A stretch of 64,000 bases of DNA, from assembly GCF_004795015.1 (NCBI RefSeq), contig NZ_SSBI01000001.1, forward strand, positions 124,001-188,000. The letters are read 5' to 3'. The position numbers and the translations under genes are program-made. Shown here one piece after another: positions 16,775 through 26,013 of this stretch (positions are counted from its first letter, which is position 1; each line of letters opens with the position of its first letter). The notes beneath the pieces are model-generated. The model was not told where the DNA came from. It did no database searches and was given only the letters and a program-made list of their open reading frames with translations. Source of the stretch: Streptomyces sp. A1277 (GTDB lineage Bacteria > Actinomycetota > Actinomycetes > Streptomycetales > Streptomycetaceae).

Positions 16775-17374
16775 TTGTACGAAGGCGTGGTTCAGGACCT
16801 CATCGACGAACTGGGCAGGCTGCCCGGCGTCGGTCCCAAGAGCGCGCAGCGGATCGCCTTCCACATCCTGCAGGCGGAGCCCACGGATGTGCGGCGCCTG
16901 GCCCACGCCCTCCTGGAGGTCAAGGACAAGGTCCGCTTCTGCGTGGTGTGCGGCAACGTGGCCCAGCAGGAGGAGTGCGGCATCTGCCGCGACCAGCGCC
17001 GCGACCGGTCGGTCATCTGCGTGGTCGAGGAGCCGAAGGACGTCGTCGCGATCGAGCGGACCCGTGAGTTCCGGGGCCGCTACCACGTGCTGGGCGGGGC
17101 GATCAGCCCCATCGAGGGCGTCGGCCCGGACGATCTGCGCATCCGCGAGCTGCTGGCCCGCCTCGCCGACGGTTCCATCACCGAACTGATCCTGGCGACC
17201 GACCCCAACCTGGAGGGCGAGGCGACCGCGACGTACCTGGCGCGGATGGTCAAGCCGATGGGCCTGCGCGTCACCCGGCTGGCCAGCGGTCTGCCGGTGG
17301 GCGGCGACTTGGAGTACGCGGACGAGGTCACCCTCGGCCGCGCCTTCGAGGGGAGGCGACTGCTGGATGTCTGA
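16775..17374 (+). CDS. recR: Recombination protein RecR
   Basis: 199-residue recombination mediator that works with RecF/RecO to load RecA on gapped DNA. Visible are the N-terminal helix-hairpin-helix ([18 protein letters not shown]), the four-Cys zinc motif ([16 protein letters not shown]) and the Toprim region starting [16 protein letters not shown] and including [12 protein letters not shown] at 16775 preceded by GGAAGG matches the family start [10 protein letters not shown]. It lies downstream of ybaB in the same direction, likely one transcript. Confidence 0.97.
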   Translation: MYEGVVQDLIDELGRLPGVGPKSAQRIAFHILQAEPTDVRRLAHALLEVKDKVRFCVVCGNVAQQEECGICRDQRRDRSVICVVEEPKDVVAIERTREFRGRYHVLGGAISPIEGVGPDDLRIRELLARLADGSITELILATDPNLEGEATATYLARMVKPMGLRVTRLASGLPVGGDLEYADEVTLGRAFEGRRLLDV

Positions 17375-17472
17375 CGCCCCGGCTCCCGTCCCCGCCTCTC
17401 ACAGCGGCTTTACGTTCAGCGCGGTTATCTTCTACCCACCGTCTCCGACCGTGCCCACGGGAGGTCTCCTCG

Positions 17473-18132
17473 ATGTCTGACGCCACGTTGAACACCGTCA
17501 CGCAGGACCCCGGCGACTTCGCGGTCCAGATCGCCGACCAGATCAAGACGTTCATCGTCGCGGTCACCGAGGTGTCCAGGGTCGAGGAGCCGGAGGAGGC
17601 CGTTCCGGTCCTGCTCCTCCAGGTCTCCCAGCTCCTGCTGGCCGGCGGCCGGCTCGGCGCGTACGAGGACATCGTCCCCGACGAGCGCTACGAGCCGGAC
17701 CTGGGCGCCGAGCCGGACGCGGACGGCCTGCGCGAGCGCTTCGCGGCCCTGCTGGAGCCGATCGACGTCTACTCCGAGGTCTTCGACCCGTACGAGCCCC
17801 GCAAGGCCCCGGTCGCCGCCCGCATCTCCGACGACCTGGCCGACCTCGTCACCGACCTGCGCCACGGCCTGGCCCACTACGAGGAGGGCCGCACCACCGA
17901 GGGACTGTGGTGGTGGCAGTTCTCCTACTTCTCCAACTGGGGCTCGACCGCCTCCGCCGCTCTGCGCGCCCTCCAGTCCCTCATCGCCCACATCCGCCTC
18001 AACCAGCCCCTCCAGGAGCTGGACGGCCTGGACACCGACCAGGACGCCGCCGACGACGACCTGGCCGAGGAGGCGGGCCGCGTCATGGTCGAGGAGATCG
18101 CGGGCCCGCTGGGGCTGCGGCCGGTGAAGTAG
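17473..18132 (+). CDS. DUF5063 family protein
   Basis: 219-residue soluble acidic helical protein matching the actinobacterial DUF5063 type, recognised by VLLLQVSQLLLAGGRLGAYEDIVPDERYEPDLG and by LADLVTDLRHGLAHYEEGR followed by a Trp-rich stretch (LWWWQFSYFSNWG). The function is unknown. ATG at 17473 follows GGGAGG. Its place between recR and ask is conserved in Streptomyces as I recall it; it may share a transcript with recR. Confidence 0.85.
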   Translation: MSDATLNTVTQDPGDFAVQIADQIKTFIVAVTEVSRVEEPEEAVPVLLLQVSQLLLAGGRLGAYEDIVPDERYEPDLGAEPDADGLRERFAALLEPIDVYSEVFDPYEPRKAPVAARISDDLADLVTDLRHGLAHYEEGRTTEGLWWWQFSYFSNWGSTASAALRALQSLIAHIRLNQPLQELDGLDTDQDAADDDLAEEAGRVMVEEIAGPLGLRPVK

Positions 18133-18342
18133 CGGGGCGGCTCTCGTCGCTGCGTGTGGGCTGGGCCACATAGGGGAATGCGTACGGGTTCGGTGGGCAG
18201 CAGCGCGGTACGAGCGGTTCGGAGCGACACGCCGATGATCACGTGGTGAGCGGGACATCTCAGCATGTGGTATCAGCGGGGCGTTTCCGGACTGCTCGTT
18301 AAACTGAGCCGACCGCAGTAATGGACTGAGCGAGGAGCGCAC

Positions 18343-19614
18343 GTGGGCCTTGTCGTGCAGAAGTACGGAGGCTCCTCCGTAGCCGATGCCGAGGGCATCA
18401 AGCGGGTCGCCAAGCGAATCGTCGATGCCAAGAAGAACGGCAACCAGGTGGTTGTCGTGGTGTCAGCGATGGGCGACACGACGGACGAGCTGATCGATCT
18501 CGCCGAGCAGGTATCCCCGATACCGGCCGGGCGTGAGTTCGACATGCTGCTGACCGCGGGAGAGCGGATCTCCATGGCGCTGCTGGCCATGGCGATCAAA
18601 AACCTGGGCCACGAGGCCCAGTCGTTCACCGGCAGCCAGGCCGGCGTCATCACCGACTCGGTCCACAACAAAGCGCGCATCATCGATGTGACGCCGGGCC
18701 GTATCCGTACGGCGCTGGACGAGGGGAACATCGCGATCGTCGCGGGGTTCCAGGGTGTGTCCCATGACAAGAAGGACATCACCACCCTCGGCCGGGGCGG
18801 GTCCGACACCACAGCCGTCGCGCTCGCGGCCGCGCTGGACGCCGAGGTCTGCGAGATCTACACCGACGTGGACGGCGTCTTCACCGCCGACCCGCGGGTC
18901 GTGAAGAAGGCCCGTAAGATCGACTGGATCTCCTTCGAGGACATGCTGGAGCTGGCCGCGTCCGGTTCCAAGGTGCTGCTGCACCGGTGCGTCGAGTACG
19001 CACGCCGTTACAACATCCCGATCCACGTCCGCTCGTCCTTCTCCGGACTGCGAGGCACCTGGGTCAGCAACGAGCCGCAAGGGGACCAGAAGGTGGAGCA
19101 CGCGATCATCTCCGGAGTCGCCCATGACGTCTCCGAGGCCAAGGTCACCGTCGTCGGCGTGCCCGACAAGCCGGGCGAGGCCGCCGCGATCTTCCGTACG
19201 ATCGCGAATGCCGAGGTCAACATCGACATGGTGGTGCAGAACGTCTCCGCCGCCTCGACCGGCCTGACGGACATCTCTTTCACGCTCCCGAAGGCCGAGG
19301 GCCGCAAGGCCATCGACGCCCTGGAGCGCAACCGCGGCGTGATCGGCTTCGACTCGCTGCGCTACGACGACCAGATCGCCAAGATCTCCCTGGTCGGCGC
19401 GGGCATGAAGACCAACCCCGGTGTCACCGCGGGCTTCTTCGAGGCGCTTTCGGACGCCGGTGTGAACATCGAGCTGATCTCGACATCCGAGATCCGCATC
19501 TCGGTGGTCACCCGCGCCGACGACGTCAACGAGGCCGTGCGCGCCGTGCACACCGCCTTCGGCCTCGACAGCGACTCCGACGAGGCAGTCGTGTACGGGG
19601 GCACCGGCCGATGA
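18343..19614 (+). CDS. ask: Aspartate kinase
   Basis: Phosphorylates aspartate, the first step of lysine, threonine, methionine and isoleucine synthesis and of diaminopimelate for the wall. The 423 residues comprise the kinase domain (KYGGSSV at 6-12, [16 protein letters not shown] near 150, [13 protein letters not shown] near 180) and two C-terminal ACT domains, the usual seat of lysine/threonine feedback. GTG at 18343 follows GAGGAG. It overlaps asd by four bases. An internal in-frame start probably yields the separate beta subunit (annotated). Confidence 0.97.
   Translation: MGLVVQKYGGSSVADAEGIKRVAKRIVDAKKNGNQVVVVVSAMGDTTDELIDLAEQVSPIPAGREFDMLLTAGERISMALLAMAIKNLGHEAQSFTGSQAGVITDSVHNKARIIDVTPGRIRTALDEGNIAIVAGFQGVSHDKKDITTLGRGGSDTTAVALAAALDAEVCEIYTDVDGVFTADPRVVKKARKIDWISFEDMLELAASGSKVLLHRCVEYARRYNIPIHVRSSFSGLRGTWVSNEPQGDQKVEHAIISGVAHDVSEAKVTVVGVPDKPGEAAAIFRTIANAEVNIDMVVQNVSAASTGLTDISFTLPKAEGRKAIDALERNRGVIGFDSLRYDDQIAKISLVGAGMKTNPGVTAGFFEALSDAGVNIELISTSEIRISVVTRADDVNEAVRAVHTAFGLDSDSDEAVVYGGTGR
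19093..19614 (+). CDS. Aspartate kinase beta subunit from internal start
   Basis: Within ask, GTG at 19093 is preceded by AAGGGG eight bases upstream and begins [18 protein letters not shown], exactly where the regulatory ACT region starts. It would give 173 residues. Actinobacterial aspartate kinases such as that of Corynebacterium are known alpha2/beta2 enzymes with an in-phase beta subunit of this size, so the same arrangement is inferred here. Confidence 0.65.
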   Translation: MEHAIISGVAHDVSEAKVTVVGVPDKPGEAAAIFRTIANAEVNIDMVVQNVSAASTGLTDISFTLPKAEGRKAIDALERNRGVIGFDSLRYDDQIAKISLVGAGMKTNPGVTAGFFEALSDAGVNIELISTSEIRISVVTRADDVNEAVRAVHTAFGLDSDSDEAVVYGGTGR

Positions 19615-20675
19615 CCGTACGCCGCCCTTCGCTCGCGGTCGTCGGCGCGACCGGGGCGATCGGCGGCGTCATGCTCCAGATCCTCTCGCAGCACGCGGAC
19701 ATCTGGGGCGAGGTCAGACTCGTCGCCTCATCGCGCTCGGCCGGCCGCAAGCTGGTCGTGCGCGGTGAGGAGAGCGAGGTCCTCGAACTCACCGAGGACG
19801 TCTTCGACGGCATCGACGTGGCGCTCTTCCTGGTGCCCGCCGAGGTCTCCGCGCGCTGGGCCCCGCTCGCCGCGTCCAAGGGCGCCGTCGTCATCGACGA
19901 CTCCACGGCGTTCCGTACGGACGGTGACGTTCCGCTCGTCGTGCCCGAGATCAACCCGCACGCGGTACGGATCAGGCCGCGCGGCATCGTCGCGAACCCG
20001 AACTGCACCACGCTGGCGCTGATCGTCGCGGTCGGCGCCCTGCACGCCGAATTCGGCCTGCGGGAGCTGGTCGTCTCGTCCTACCAGGCCGTCAGCGGCG
20101 CCGGACGCGACGGCGTCGCCGTGCTGCGGGAACAGCTGTCGATGGTGGCCGGCACCGAACTCGGTACGAAGCCCGGCGACGTACGACGCGTCGTGGGCGA
20201 CACGCACGGCGGCCCGTTCGCCGCGCCGGTCGCGCTCAACGTCGTCCCGTGGGCCGGGACGGACGCCGGGGACGGCTGGTCGTCCGAGGAGCTGGCCATC
20301 CGCGACGAGTGCCGCAAGATCCTCGACCTGCCGAGCCTGCGCGTGTCGGCGACCTGCGTCTACGTACCCGTCGTCGCCACGCACTCGATGTCCGTGCACG
20401 CCCGCTTCGAGAACGACGTCGCGGTCGACCGGGCCCACGAGATCCTGGCGACCGCCCCCGGCGTGGTGCTGTACGACAGCCCGGGCGCCGGTGACTTCCC
20501 CACCCCGTCCGACGTGGTGGGGACCGACCCGACCTGGGTCGGCCGGGTCCGGCGCTCCCTGGACGACCCCCGGGGGCTGGAACTCTTCGTCTGCGGCGAC
20601 AATCTCCGCAAGGGCGCGGCGCTGAACGTGGCCCAGATCGCGGAGTCGGTGGCGGCCGAATTCCCCCGGTCCTGA
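19611..20675 (+). CDS. asd: Aspartate-semialdehyde dehydrogenase
   Basis: Reduces aspartyl phosphate with NADPH to the semialdehyde, the branch point to diaminopimelate/lysine and homoserine. The 354 residues show the Rossmann start [16 protein letters not shown], the catalytic Cys in NPNCTT, the [10 protein letters not shown] segment and a later catalytic His in [11 protein letters not shown]. The ATG overlaps the ask stop (ATGA), indicating translational coupling in an ask-asd operon. Confidence 0.96.
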   Translation: MTVRRPSLAVVGATGAIGGVMLQILSQHADIWGEVRLVASSRSAGRKLVVRGEESEVLELTEDVFDGIDVALFLVPAEVSARWAPLAASKGAVVIDDSTAFRTDGDVPLVVPEINPHAVRIRPRGIVANPNCTTLALIVAVGALHAEFGLRELVVSSYQAVSGAGRDGVAVLREQLSMVAGTELGTKPGDVRRVVGDTHGGPFAAPVALNVVPWAGTDAGDGWSSEELAIRDECRKILDLPSLRVSATCVYVPVVATHSMSVHARFENDVAVDRAHEILATAPGVVLYDSPGAGDFPTPSDVVGTDPTWVGRVRRSLDDPRGLELFVCGDNLRKGAALNVAQIAESVAAEFPRS

Positions 20676-20776
20676 CGGAAGACGATCATCGTGTTCCGAT
20701 CGAACCTGTTTTGTACGTTCTGTGGACGGCCTGTGAGCAACTCGCTGGTCTGAACCTCTTGAGCTGGGGAGTCGCC

Positions 20777-20833
20777 GTGACAGACGATGACCTTTCGGTT
20801 CGTGCAACCGCGGGTCGGGCGCCAGGCGTCTAA
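20777..20833 (+). CDS. Possible 18-codon upstream ORF
   Basis: GTG at 20777 with GGGGAG five bases upstream opens an 18-codon frame ending TAA at 20831. It lies in the 295-base gap between asd and the sigma factor gene. The ribosome-binding site is good but the peptide is too short to judge by codon use. It could be a leader peptide or chance. Confidence 0.3.
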   Translation: MTDDDLSVRATAGRAPGV

Positions 20834-20970
20834 GCGGTCACTTCTTGCGCGGCGGGGCGCATGTGCGGGGCATCTGGGGAAGAGCGGGTACGTATGAAGG
20901 CATATCGCAGGGCCTCAAACGCGGTGCCGTATGCGTACAACCCTGACGGGGGGAAGCGTGTCCAACTGGC

Positions 20971-21633
20971 GTGGCAGAGGTTCTCGATATCACAGTGGTG
21001 GGCCCCTTGCGCGGCGCTTCGGTGCGACCGCTCCGACGGGCCCGTACAACCGGCGGCATGCCGGTGATCGCGCCCATGCCCGCCGCGCGTCGGACGGGGC
21101 TGCCGACGCAGCGCGAGGGCGCTGAGGAGGGCGTGGCAGCCGGAACCACCGTCGACCATCTCACCGAGACCTACCGCGCCCACTACCGTTCGCTGCTCGG
21201 CCTCGCGGCCCTGCTGCTGGACGACACGGCGTCCTGCGAGGACGTCGTGCAGGAGGCGTTCATCCGCGTGCACTCGGCGCGCAACCGGGTCCGGGAGCCC
21301 GAGAAGACCCTCGCGTACCTGCGCCAGACCGTCGTCAACCTCTCCCGCTCCGCGCTGCGCCGCCGCATCCTCGGGCTGAAGCTGCTCTCCAAGCCCATGC
21401 CGGACATGGCGAGCGCCGAGGAGGGCGCGTACGACCAGCTGGAGCGGGACGCGCTGATCAAGGCGATGCGGGGTCTGCAGCGGCGTCAGCGCGAGGTGCT
21501 GGTCCTGCGCTACTTCGCGGACATGACCGAGGCTCAGGTCGCCGAGACGCTGGGGATATCCCTGGGCTCGGTGAAGGCGTACGGGTCCCGGGGCATCGCG
21601 GCACTGCGCGTGGTGATGGAGGCGCAGGCATGA
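20971..21633 (+). CDS. ECF-type RNA polymerase sigma factor (SigE-like family)
   Basis: 220 residues. Region 2 (YRAHYRSLLGLAALLLDD to EDVVQEAFIRVHSA) and region 4 (LQRRQREVLVLRYFADMTEAQVAETLGISLGSVKAYGSRGIAAL) are both clear, with the region 1.1/3 parts lacking, as in group 4 sigma factors. The 50-residue N-terminal extension before region 2 is unusual; if translation began at the ATG at 21058 it would be 29 residues shorter. It overlaps the next gene by four bases, so a membrane partner is made in step with it. Target promoters are unknown. Confidence 0.9.
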   Translation: MAEVLDITVVGPLRGASVRPLRRARTTGGMPVIAPMPAARRTGLPTQREGAEEGVAAGTTVDHLTETYRAHYRSLLGLAALLLDDTASCEDVVQEAFIRVHSARNRVREPEKTLAYLRQTVVNLSRSALRRRILGLKLLSKPMPDMASAEEGAYDQLERDALIKAMRGLQRRQREVLVLRYFADMTEAQVAETLGISLGSVKAYGSRGIAALRVVMEAQA

Positions 21634-22979
21634 GCCGGCGCGGCGACCACCACGATCACGACCATGAACAGGACCTGCGGCCCCGGGGCGGGAGCGGACC
21701 CGGGCGCAGTTCCTCGCGCGGACTGCCGACAGACCGGACTGGAAGCGGAACTGTGAACCACGGGCCGGAGAACGCCCCGCACGCGGGCCGCGACGAGGGA
21801 CCGGACGCGCGTACCTCCGGGGACATGGCCGCCGGTGACGGCGAGGCCGCTCGCTTCGCGACCCCGGCCGATCTCTTCGGCGGTGGTGGTCCCTTCGGCG
21901 GCGGCCCCTCGGGCGGTGGCTCGTTCGGTTTCGGCGAAGGCGAAGACGACGGCGTCGACGAGGACGCGCTGCGCCGGATGATGCACGGCGTCGTGCAGGG
22001 CCTGGAGCCCAGCGAGGGCAGCCTCGACCGCCTGTACCGCGCGGTGCCCGCCCGGCGCGCCCGGCGGCGGCAGGCCCTCGTCGGTGTGGCGGCCGCGGCA
22101 CTGCTCATCGGTACGGCGATCCCCGCCTTCGTCCACGTCGCCAACTCGAAGGGCTCCAGCACGGCGAGCCCCGCCATCGCCGGCCACGGCGAACAGGCGC
22201 AGGGCGGCAACGGCGACGCCCCCGGCGCGGACTCCGGCAACGGGAGCGGCGGCGACGGCGGCGACGGCCGGCACAACGGCGGCCAGGGCCTCCCGCGGAG
22301 CACCGCGAGCCCGTCCGACAGCAGCGGCCAGGGCATGGACGGCGACGCGACCGGTGCCTCCGCCGACCCGACGGTGAGCACGGAGGGCGTCATGCCCGCG
22401 TGCGACCCGGGGCAACTCGGCGTCAAGTCGGCCAGGACCGGCGCCGCCGGGGCCGACGGCACGGTGTACGGGGCCTTCCGCATCGCCAACGTGTCCAGCG
22501 AGGACTGCTCGGTGAGCAGCGGCGGCACCGTGGGCTTCGAGGCGATGGGCGCGGCCGACCCGGCCCGGATCGAGGTCGTCCGGCACACCGAGGGCGACCC
22601 GGCGTCCGGTCTGCCCGACCCCTCGACCGAGGAGGCCACCGTCCTGCTGAAGCCGGACATGGTCTACGAGGTGCAGTTCGCCTGGGTCCCCAAGGACACC
22701 TGCCCGTCCACCGGCGGCTCGCCCACCCCCACCCCGACGGACGGCGCGGCGGGCAGCGGCAACGGCGGCACGGCCGGGTCCGCCGCGGGCAGCGGGACCG
22801 AGGAGAACGAAGCGGGTACGGAGACCCAGTTCGGCACCGCGGACGGCGGCGGTGCCGCGCAGGGCAGCATCTCCGTGCAGCACACCCCGGAGCCCGGGGC
22901 CCCGGTCGCCGCGACCAAGATCGACAACGCGTGCGCGGGCACGATCTATCGGACCGGCGTCCTGGAACCTTCGTCGTAG
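21630..22979 (+). CDS. Single-pass membrane protein, putative sigma-factor partner
   Basis: 449 residues, start ATG overlapping the sigma gene stop (ATGA). Order: a His/Asp/Gly-rich low-complexity cytoplasmic N-terminus (about 1-100), a short helical segment EDALRRMMHGVVQGLEPSEGSLDRLYRAVPARRARR, one transmembrane helix (ALVGVAAAALLIGTAIPAFV), a long Gly/Ser/Asp linker, and an extracytoplasmic domain with paired Cys (CDPGQLGVKS, SSEDCSVSSGG, DTCPSTG, NACAGTIY). No HxxxCxxC zinc anti-sigma motif is present. Anti-sigma activity is inferred from operon position only. Confidence 0.75.
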   Translation: MSRRGDHHDHDHEQDLRPRGGSGPGRSSSRGLPTDRTGSGTVNHGPENAPHAGRDEGPDARTSGDMAAGDGEAARFATPADLFGGGGPFGGGPSGGGSFGFGEGEDDGVDEDALRRMMHGVVQGLEPSEGSLDRLYRAVPARRARRRQALVGVAAAALLIGTAIPAFVHVANSKGSSTASPAIAGHGEQAQGGNGDAPGADSGNGSGGDGGDGRHNGGQGLPRSTASPSDSSGQGMDGDATGASADPTVSTEGVMPACDPGQLGVKSARTGAAGADGTVYGAFRIANVSSEDCSVSSGGTVGFEAMGAADPARIEVVRHTEGDPASGLPDPSTEEATVLLKPDMVYEVQFAWVPKDTCPSTGGSPTPTPTDGAAGSGNGGTAGSAAGSGTEENEAGTETQFGTADGGGAAQGSISVQHTPEPGAPVAATKIDNACAGTIYRTGVLEPSS

Positions 22980-23091
22980 GGGCATAGGGGCGGGGCGTGG
23001 GGGCGTAGGGAAGTAGGGGCGTAAGGCAGGCGGGGACCCCGCACGGGGCGGCCGGCCTCGCGTCCTCGGCATCCGCCCGGTCCTCCCCGGC

Positions 23092-23946
23092 TCACGCCTC
23101 GGAAGGGGCCTCCGCGTCAGGCACCAGGCCCAGCTCCAGGTCCCTGGCGGCCTCGGCCTCGCGCCGCAGCAGCCGGAACCACATGAAGACGACGAACGCG
23201 GCGAAGACGAACCACTCACCCGTGTATCCGAGGTTCTGGAACGCCTTCAGGTCGAGCCCGCCGCCCTCCGGCACGGTGGCCGGTACGGGGCGCAGGGCGG
23301 TCGCACCGCTCCGCGCGGTGCCGCCCGCCGCGCCCGCGGACGCACCCGAGGTCCCGGAGGCGCCCGAGCCGCCGGTGTCGCTCGTCTGCAGCGTCACCCA
23401 CGCGTCGTACACGTCGTACGGCACGAGGTTGACCAGCGACGCCGCGCTGATGATGCCCACCTGGCCCTCGGGCAGCCCGCCCGCCGCGTTGACCCCCGCG
23501 GTGCCCGCGCTCTCCGATGCCTGGAGGTCGCCGGTCACCGTGACCCGCCCGGCCGGTGCGGCCGGTACCGGTGTCTGCCCCGCCTTCCCGGGCAGCCAGC
23601 CGCGCACCACCGGAAGCGCCTTGCCGCTGTCGGTCCGCAGCATGTCCAGGACGTAGAAGCCCTGCCGGTCGTCCAGCTTCCGGCCGGGCACCAGGAAGCG
23701 GTCCGCGTACCGGCCGGTCGCGGTGGCGGGCCGGCCGGAGGTCTCCGTGTCGACGGGCAGCAGCGCGTCGAGCGGCTTGGCGGCCCGGGTGCCCGGCGCG
23801 GGCTGCTTCTCGGCGGCCTCGTGCGTGTGCACGCGGTCCTCGAAGCGGCCGAGCTGCCAGGTGCCCATGAACACGCAGAACGGGATGGCCAGCACGACGA
23901 AGAGGTTGATCCCCCACCATCGCGGGGTCAGCAGGAACCGGTACAC
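23092..23946 (-). CDS. SURF1 family protein (cytochrome oxidase assembly)
   Basis: 284 residues with the SURF1 plan: an N-terminal transmembrane helix (WWGINLFVVLAIPFCVFMGTWQLGRFEDR), a periplasmic-side domain containing GRYADRFLVPGRKLDDRQGFYVLDMLRT and VVRGWLPG, and a C-terminal helix (WFVFAAFVVFMWFRLL). SURF1 proteins help insert heme into the aa3 oxidase. The segment around residues 190-215 is a Gly/Ser/Ala insertion not seen in short family members. GTG start at 23946. Convergent with the preceding sigma operon. Confidence 0.92.
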   Translation of the reverse strand: MYRFLLTPRWWGINLFVVLAIPFCVFMGTWQLGRFEDRVHTHEAAEKQPAPGTRAAKPLDALLPVDTETSGRPATATGRYADRFLVPGRKLDDRQGFYVLDMLRTDSGKALPVVRGWLPGKAGQTPVPAAPAGRVTVTGDLQASESAGTAGVNAAGGLPEGQVGIISAASLVNLVPYDVYDAWVTLQTSDTGGSGASGTSGASAGAAGGTARSGATALRPVPATVPEGGGLDLKAFQNLGYTGEWFVFAAFVVFMWFRLLRREAEAARDLELGLVPDAEAPSEA

Positions 23947-24018
23947 CCCTCCACGGTACGGTCCCCGCTCCGGCCGGCCGGAGCGGGGGCACCCGAAAAG
24001 CCGCCCCTTATCCCGGCC

Positions 24019-25944
24019 CTACGCGTCGCCGACCGCCTCCCCCCGGCCGGGCCCACCGGAGCCCCCGGAGCCGGCCGGGTCCGCCGTGCCGACCACCGGG
24101 CCGCCGGGCCCGGCGGGCGAGATCCCCGCCAGGTGGCGCTGCGCGAAGTCGAGCTCCAGCCGGACCTGTTTGATCCGCTCCTCCACGACCAGCGAACCGT
24201 GCCCCGCGTCGTACCGGTAGACCTCGTGCACCGCGTCGCGGGCCTTCAGCCGGTCCACGTAGTTCTCCACCTGGCGGATCGGGCAGCGCGGATCGTTGAC
24301 GCCCGCCGAGATGTAGACGGGGGCCCGCACGGCGTCGACGTACGTCAGGGGCGACGATGCCTCGAACCGCTCGGGCACCTCTTCCGGTGTCCCGCCCAGC
24401 AGCGTGCGGTCCATCGCCTTCAGGGCCTCCATCTCGTCGTGGTACGCCGTGACGTAGTCCGCGACGGGGACCGCCGCCAGGCCGAGGGCCCAGTCGCCCG
24501 GCTGCGTACCGAGACCGAGCAGGGTCAGATAGCCGCCCCAGGAGCCGCCGGCCAGGACCAGCTTCGCCGGGTCCGCGAGGCCGGACTTCACCGCCCACTC
24601 CCGGACCGCCCCGATGTCCTCCAGCTCGATCAGCCCGACCCTGTGCTTCAGCGCGTCCGTCCACGCCCGTCCGTAGCCGGTCGAGCCGCGGTAGTTGACC
24701 CGGACGACCGCGTACCCGTGGTCCACCCAGGCGGCGGGCCCGGCCGCGAAGGCGTCGCTGTCGTGCCAGGTGGGGCCCCCGTGGATCTCGAAGACCGTCG
24801 GGAACGGCCCCTCGGCCGGGGCCGCCGGGCGTTGGACGAGCGCGTGGATCCGGCCGCCCGGGCCGTCCACCCACACGTCCTGGACCGGCACGGACTCCGG
24901 CGCCTTGGCCCCCGGCGGGTCGAGCACCACCGCACCGGTCGTGGAGCGGACGACGGGCGGCTCGGCCGCCGACGACCACAGGTACTCCACCGTCCCGTCC
25001 GGCCGGGCCGTGGCGCCCGAGACCGTGCCGGTGGGCGTCTCCACCCGTACCAGCGCGCCACCGGCCGCGGCGGGCTCGTACCGCCACAGCTCGCTGCGGG
25101 CCTCGAAGCCGTGCTCGATGAGCAGCGCGGAGCCGTCCGGATACCACTCGGCGCCCACATCGCCCGGCAGGTCGATCGCCAGGTCCGTCTCCGTGCCCGC
25201 CACCGGGTCCCAGATCATCGGCTCCCAGCGCCCGCGCCTCTGGTGCCCGACCAGCAGCCGGGTGTCCCCGTCGACCGGTGCGAAGCCGAGGACCGCGAGG
25301 CCCAGCTCCTTCGTACCGCCCTCGGTGTCGTCCAGCTCCGCGACGGTCGTACCGTCCGGCCGCACCACGCGCAGCGCGGAGTGCATCGCGTCCCCGTGCT
25401 CCGTGTGCTCCAGGGCGATCAGCGTCCCGTCGTGCGACAGGTCGCCGACCCCCGCCGACTCGCGGTGGCGGTAGATCTCCACCGGGGCCGCGCCGGGCCG
25501 TACGACGTGGACCGTCGTGCCGTCCTCGTCCGTCGAACGGCCGATCACCGCCGTGTTGTCGCGGCCGATCGCGAGACCGGCCGGGTAGGACGCTTCGAGG
25601 CCGGGCGCGGCGGGCTCGACCTCCACGTCCACACCGCCGTGGAACGGCCGGCGCATCCACACCCCGAACTCGTCCCCGTCGGTGTCGTTGAACCACCACA
25701 CGGCCTCGCCGTCCGGCGTCAGCACGCCGTCCGTCGTCCCGTTCAGCCGGTCGGTCACCTGGCGCTGCTCTCCGGTGGCCCGGTCCCAGGTATACAGCTC
25801 ATAGGTCCCCGTCGCATTGGAGACGAACAACGCGCGGTCCGGCGCGTCCTCGGCCCAGTCGGGCAGTGACACCCTGGGAGCCCGGAAACGCTGCTCCCAC
25901 GGCGGGACGGATGCGGTCGTCGACGAACCAGTGGCCTCAGTCAT
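24019..25944 (-). CDS. S9 family peptidase (prolyl-oligopeptidase type)
   Basis: 641-residue serine peptidase acting on short peptides in the cytosol. The N-terminal two thirds is a beta-propeller (repeated units such as APDRALFVSNATGTYELYTW and GDLSHDGTLIALEHTEHG). The C-terminal alpha/beta-hydrolase domain has the nucleophile elbow GGSWGGY, catalytic Asp in GVNDPRCPIRQ and His in DAGHGSLVVEE. I chose ATG at 25944 (MTEATGSSTTASVPPWEQRF). The frame stays open for another kilobase upstream, but that region is the coding strand of a methyltransferase. Confidence 0.93.
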   Translation of the reverse strand: MTEATGSSTTASVPPWEQRFRAPRVSLPDWAEDAPDRALFVSNATGTYELYTWDRATGEQRQVTDRLNGTTDGVLTPDGEAVWWFNDTDGDEFGVWMRRPFHGGVDVEVEPAAPGLEASYPAGLAIGRDNTAVIGRSTDEDGTTVHVVRPGAAPVEIYRHRESAGVGDLSHDGTLIALEHTEHGDAMHSALRVVRPDGTTVAELDDTEGGTKELGLAVLGFAPVDGDTRLLVGHQRRGRWEPMIWDPVAGTETDLAIDLPGDVGAEWYPDGSALLIEHGFEARSELWRYEPAAAGGALVRVETPTGTVSGATARPDGTVEYLWSSAAEPPVVRSTTGAVVLDPPGAKAPESVPVQDVWVDGPGGRIHALVQRPAAPAEGPFPTVFEIHGGPTWHDSDAFAAGPAAWVDHGYAVVRVNYRGSTGYGRAWTDALKHRVGLIELEDIGAVREWAVKSGLADPAKLVLAGGSWGGYLTLLGLGTQPGDWALGLAAVPVADYVTAYHDEMEALKAMDRTLLGGTPEEVPERFEASSPLTYVDAVRAPVYISAGVNDPRCPIRQVENYVDRLKARDAVHEVYRYDAGHGSLVVEERIKQVRLELDFAQRHLAGISPAGPGGPVVGTADPAGSGGSGGPGRGEAVGDA

Positions 25945-25995
25945 GACCCCATTCTGCGTCGGACGGCCGACAATCCGTTCGCTTCGTCCGCAGCC

Positions 25996-26004
25996 TGTGG
26001 ATAA
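25996..26004 (-). promoter_or_regulatory. Perfect DnaA-box-like nonamer
   Basis: TTATCCACA read on the minus strand, in the 69-base gap between the divergent peptidase and methyltransferase genes. It is a single site, so a replication role is unlikely. DnaA binding as a transcription factor is possible. Confidence 0.4.
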
Positions 26005-26013
26005 CCTCGCGGG

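Noticed and set aside
18133-18342. Lysine riboswitch upstream of ask
   Set aside because: No recognisable L-box structure in the 210-base gap.
25996-26004. Replication origin
   Set aside because: A single DnaA box, no cluster, no dnaA/dnaN/gyr genes nearby.
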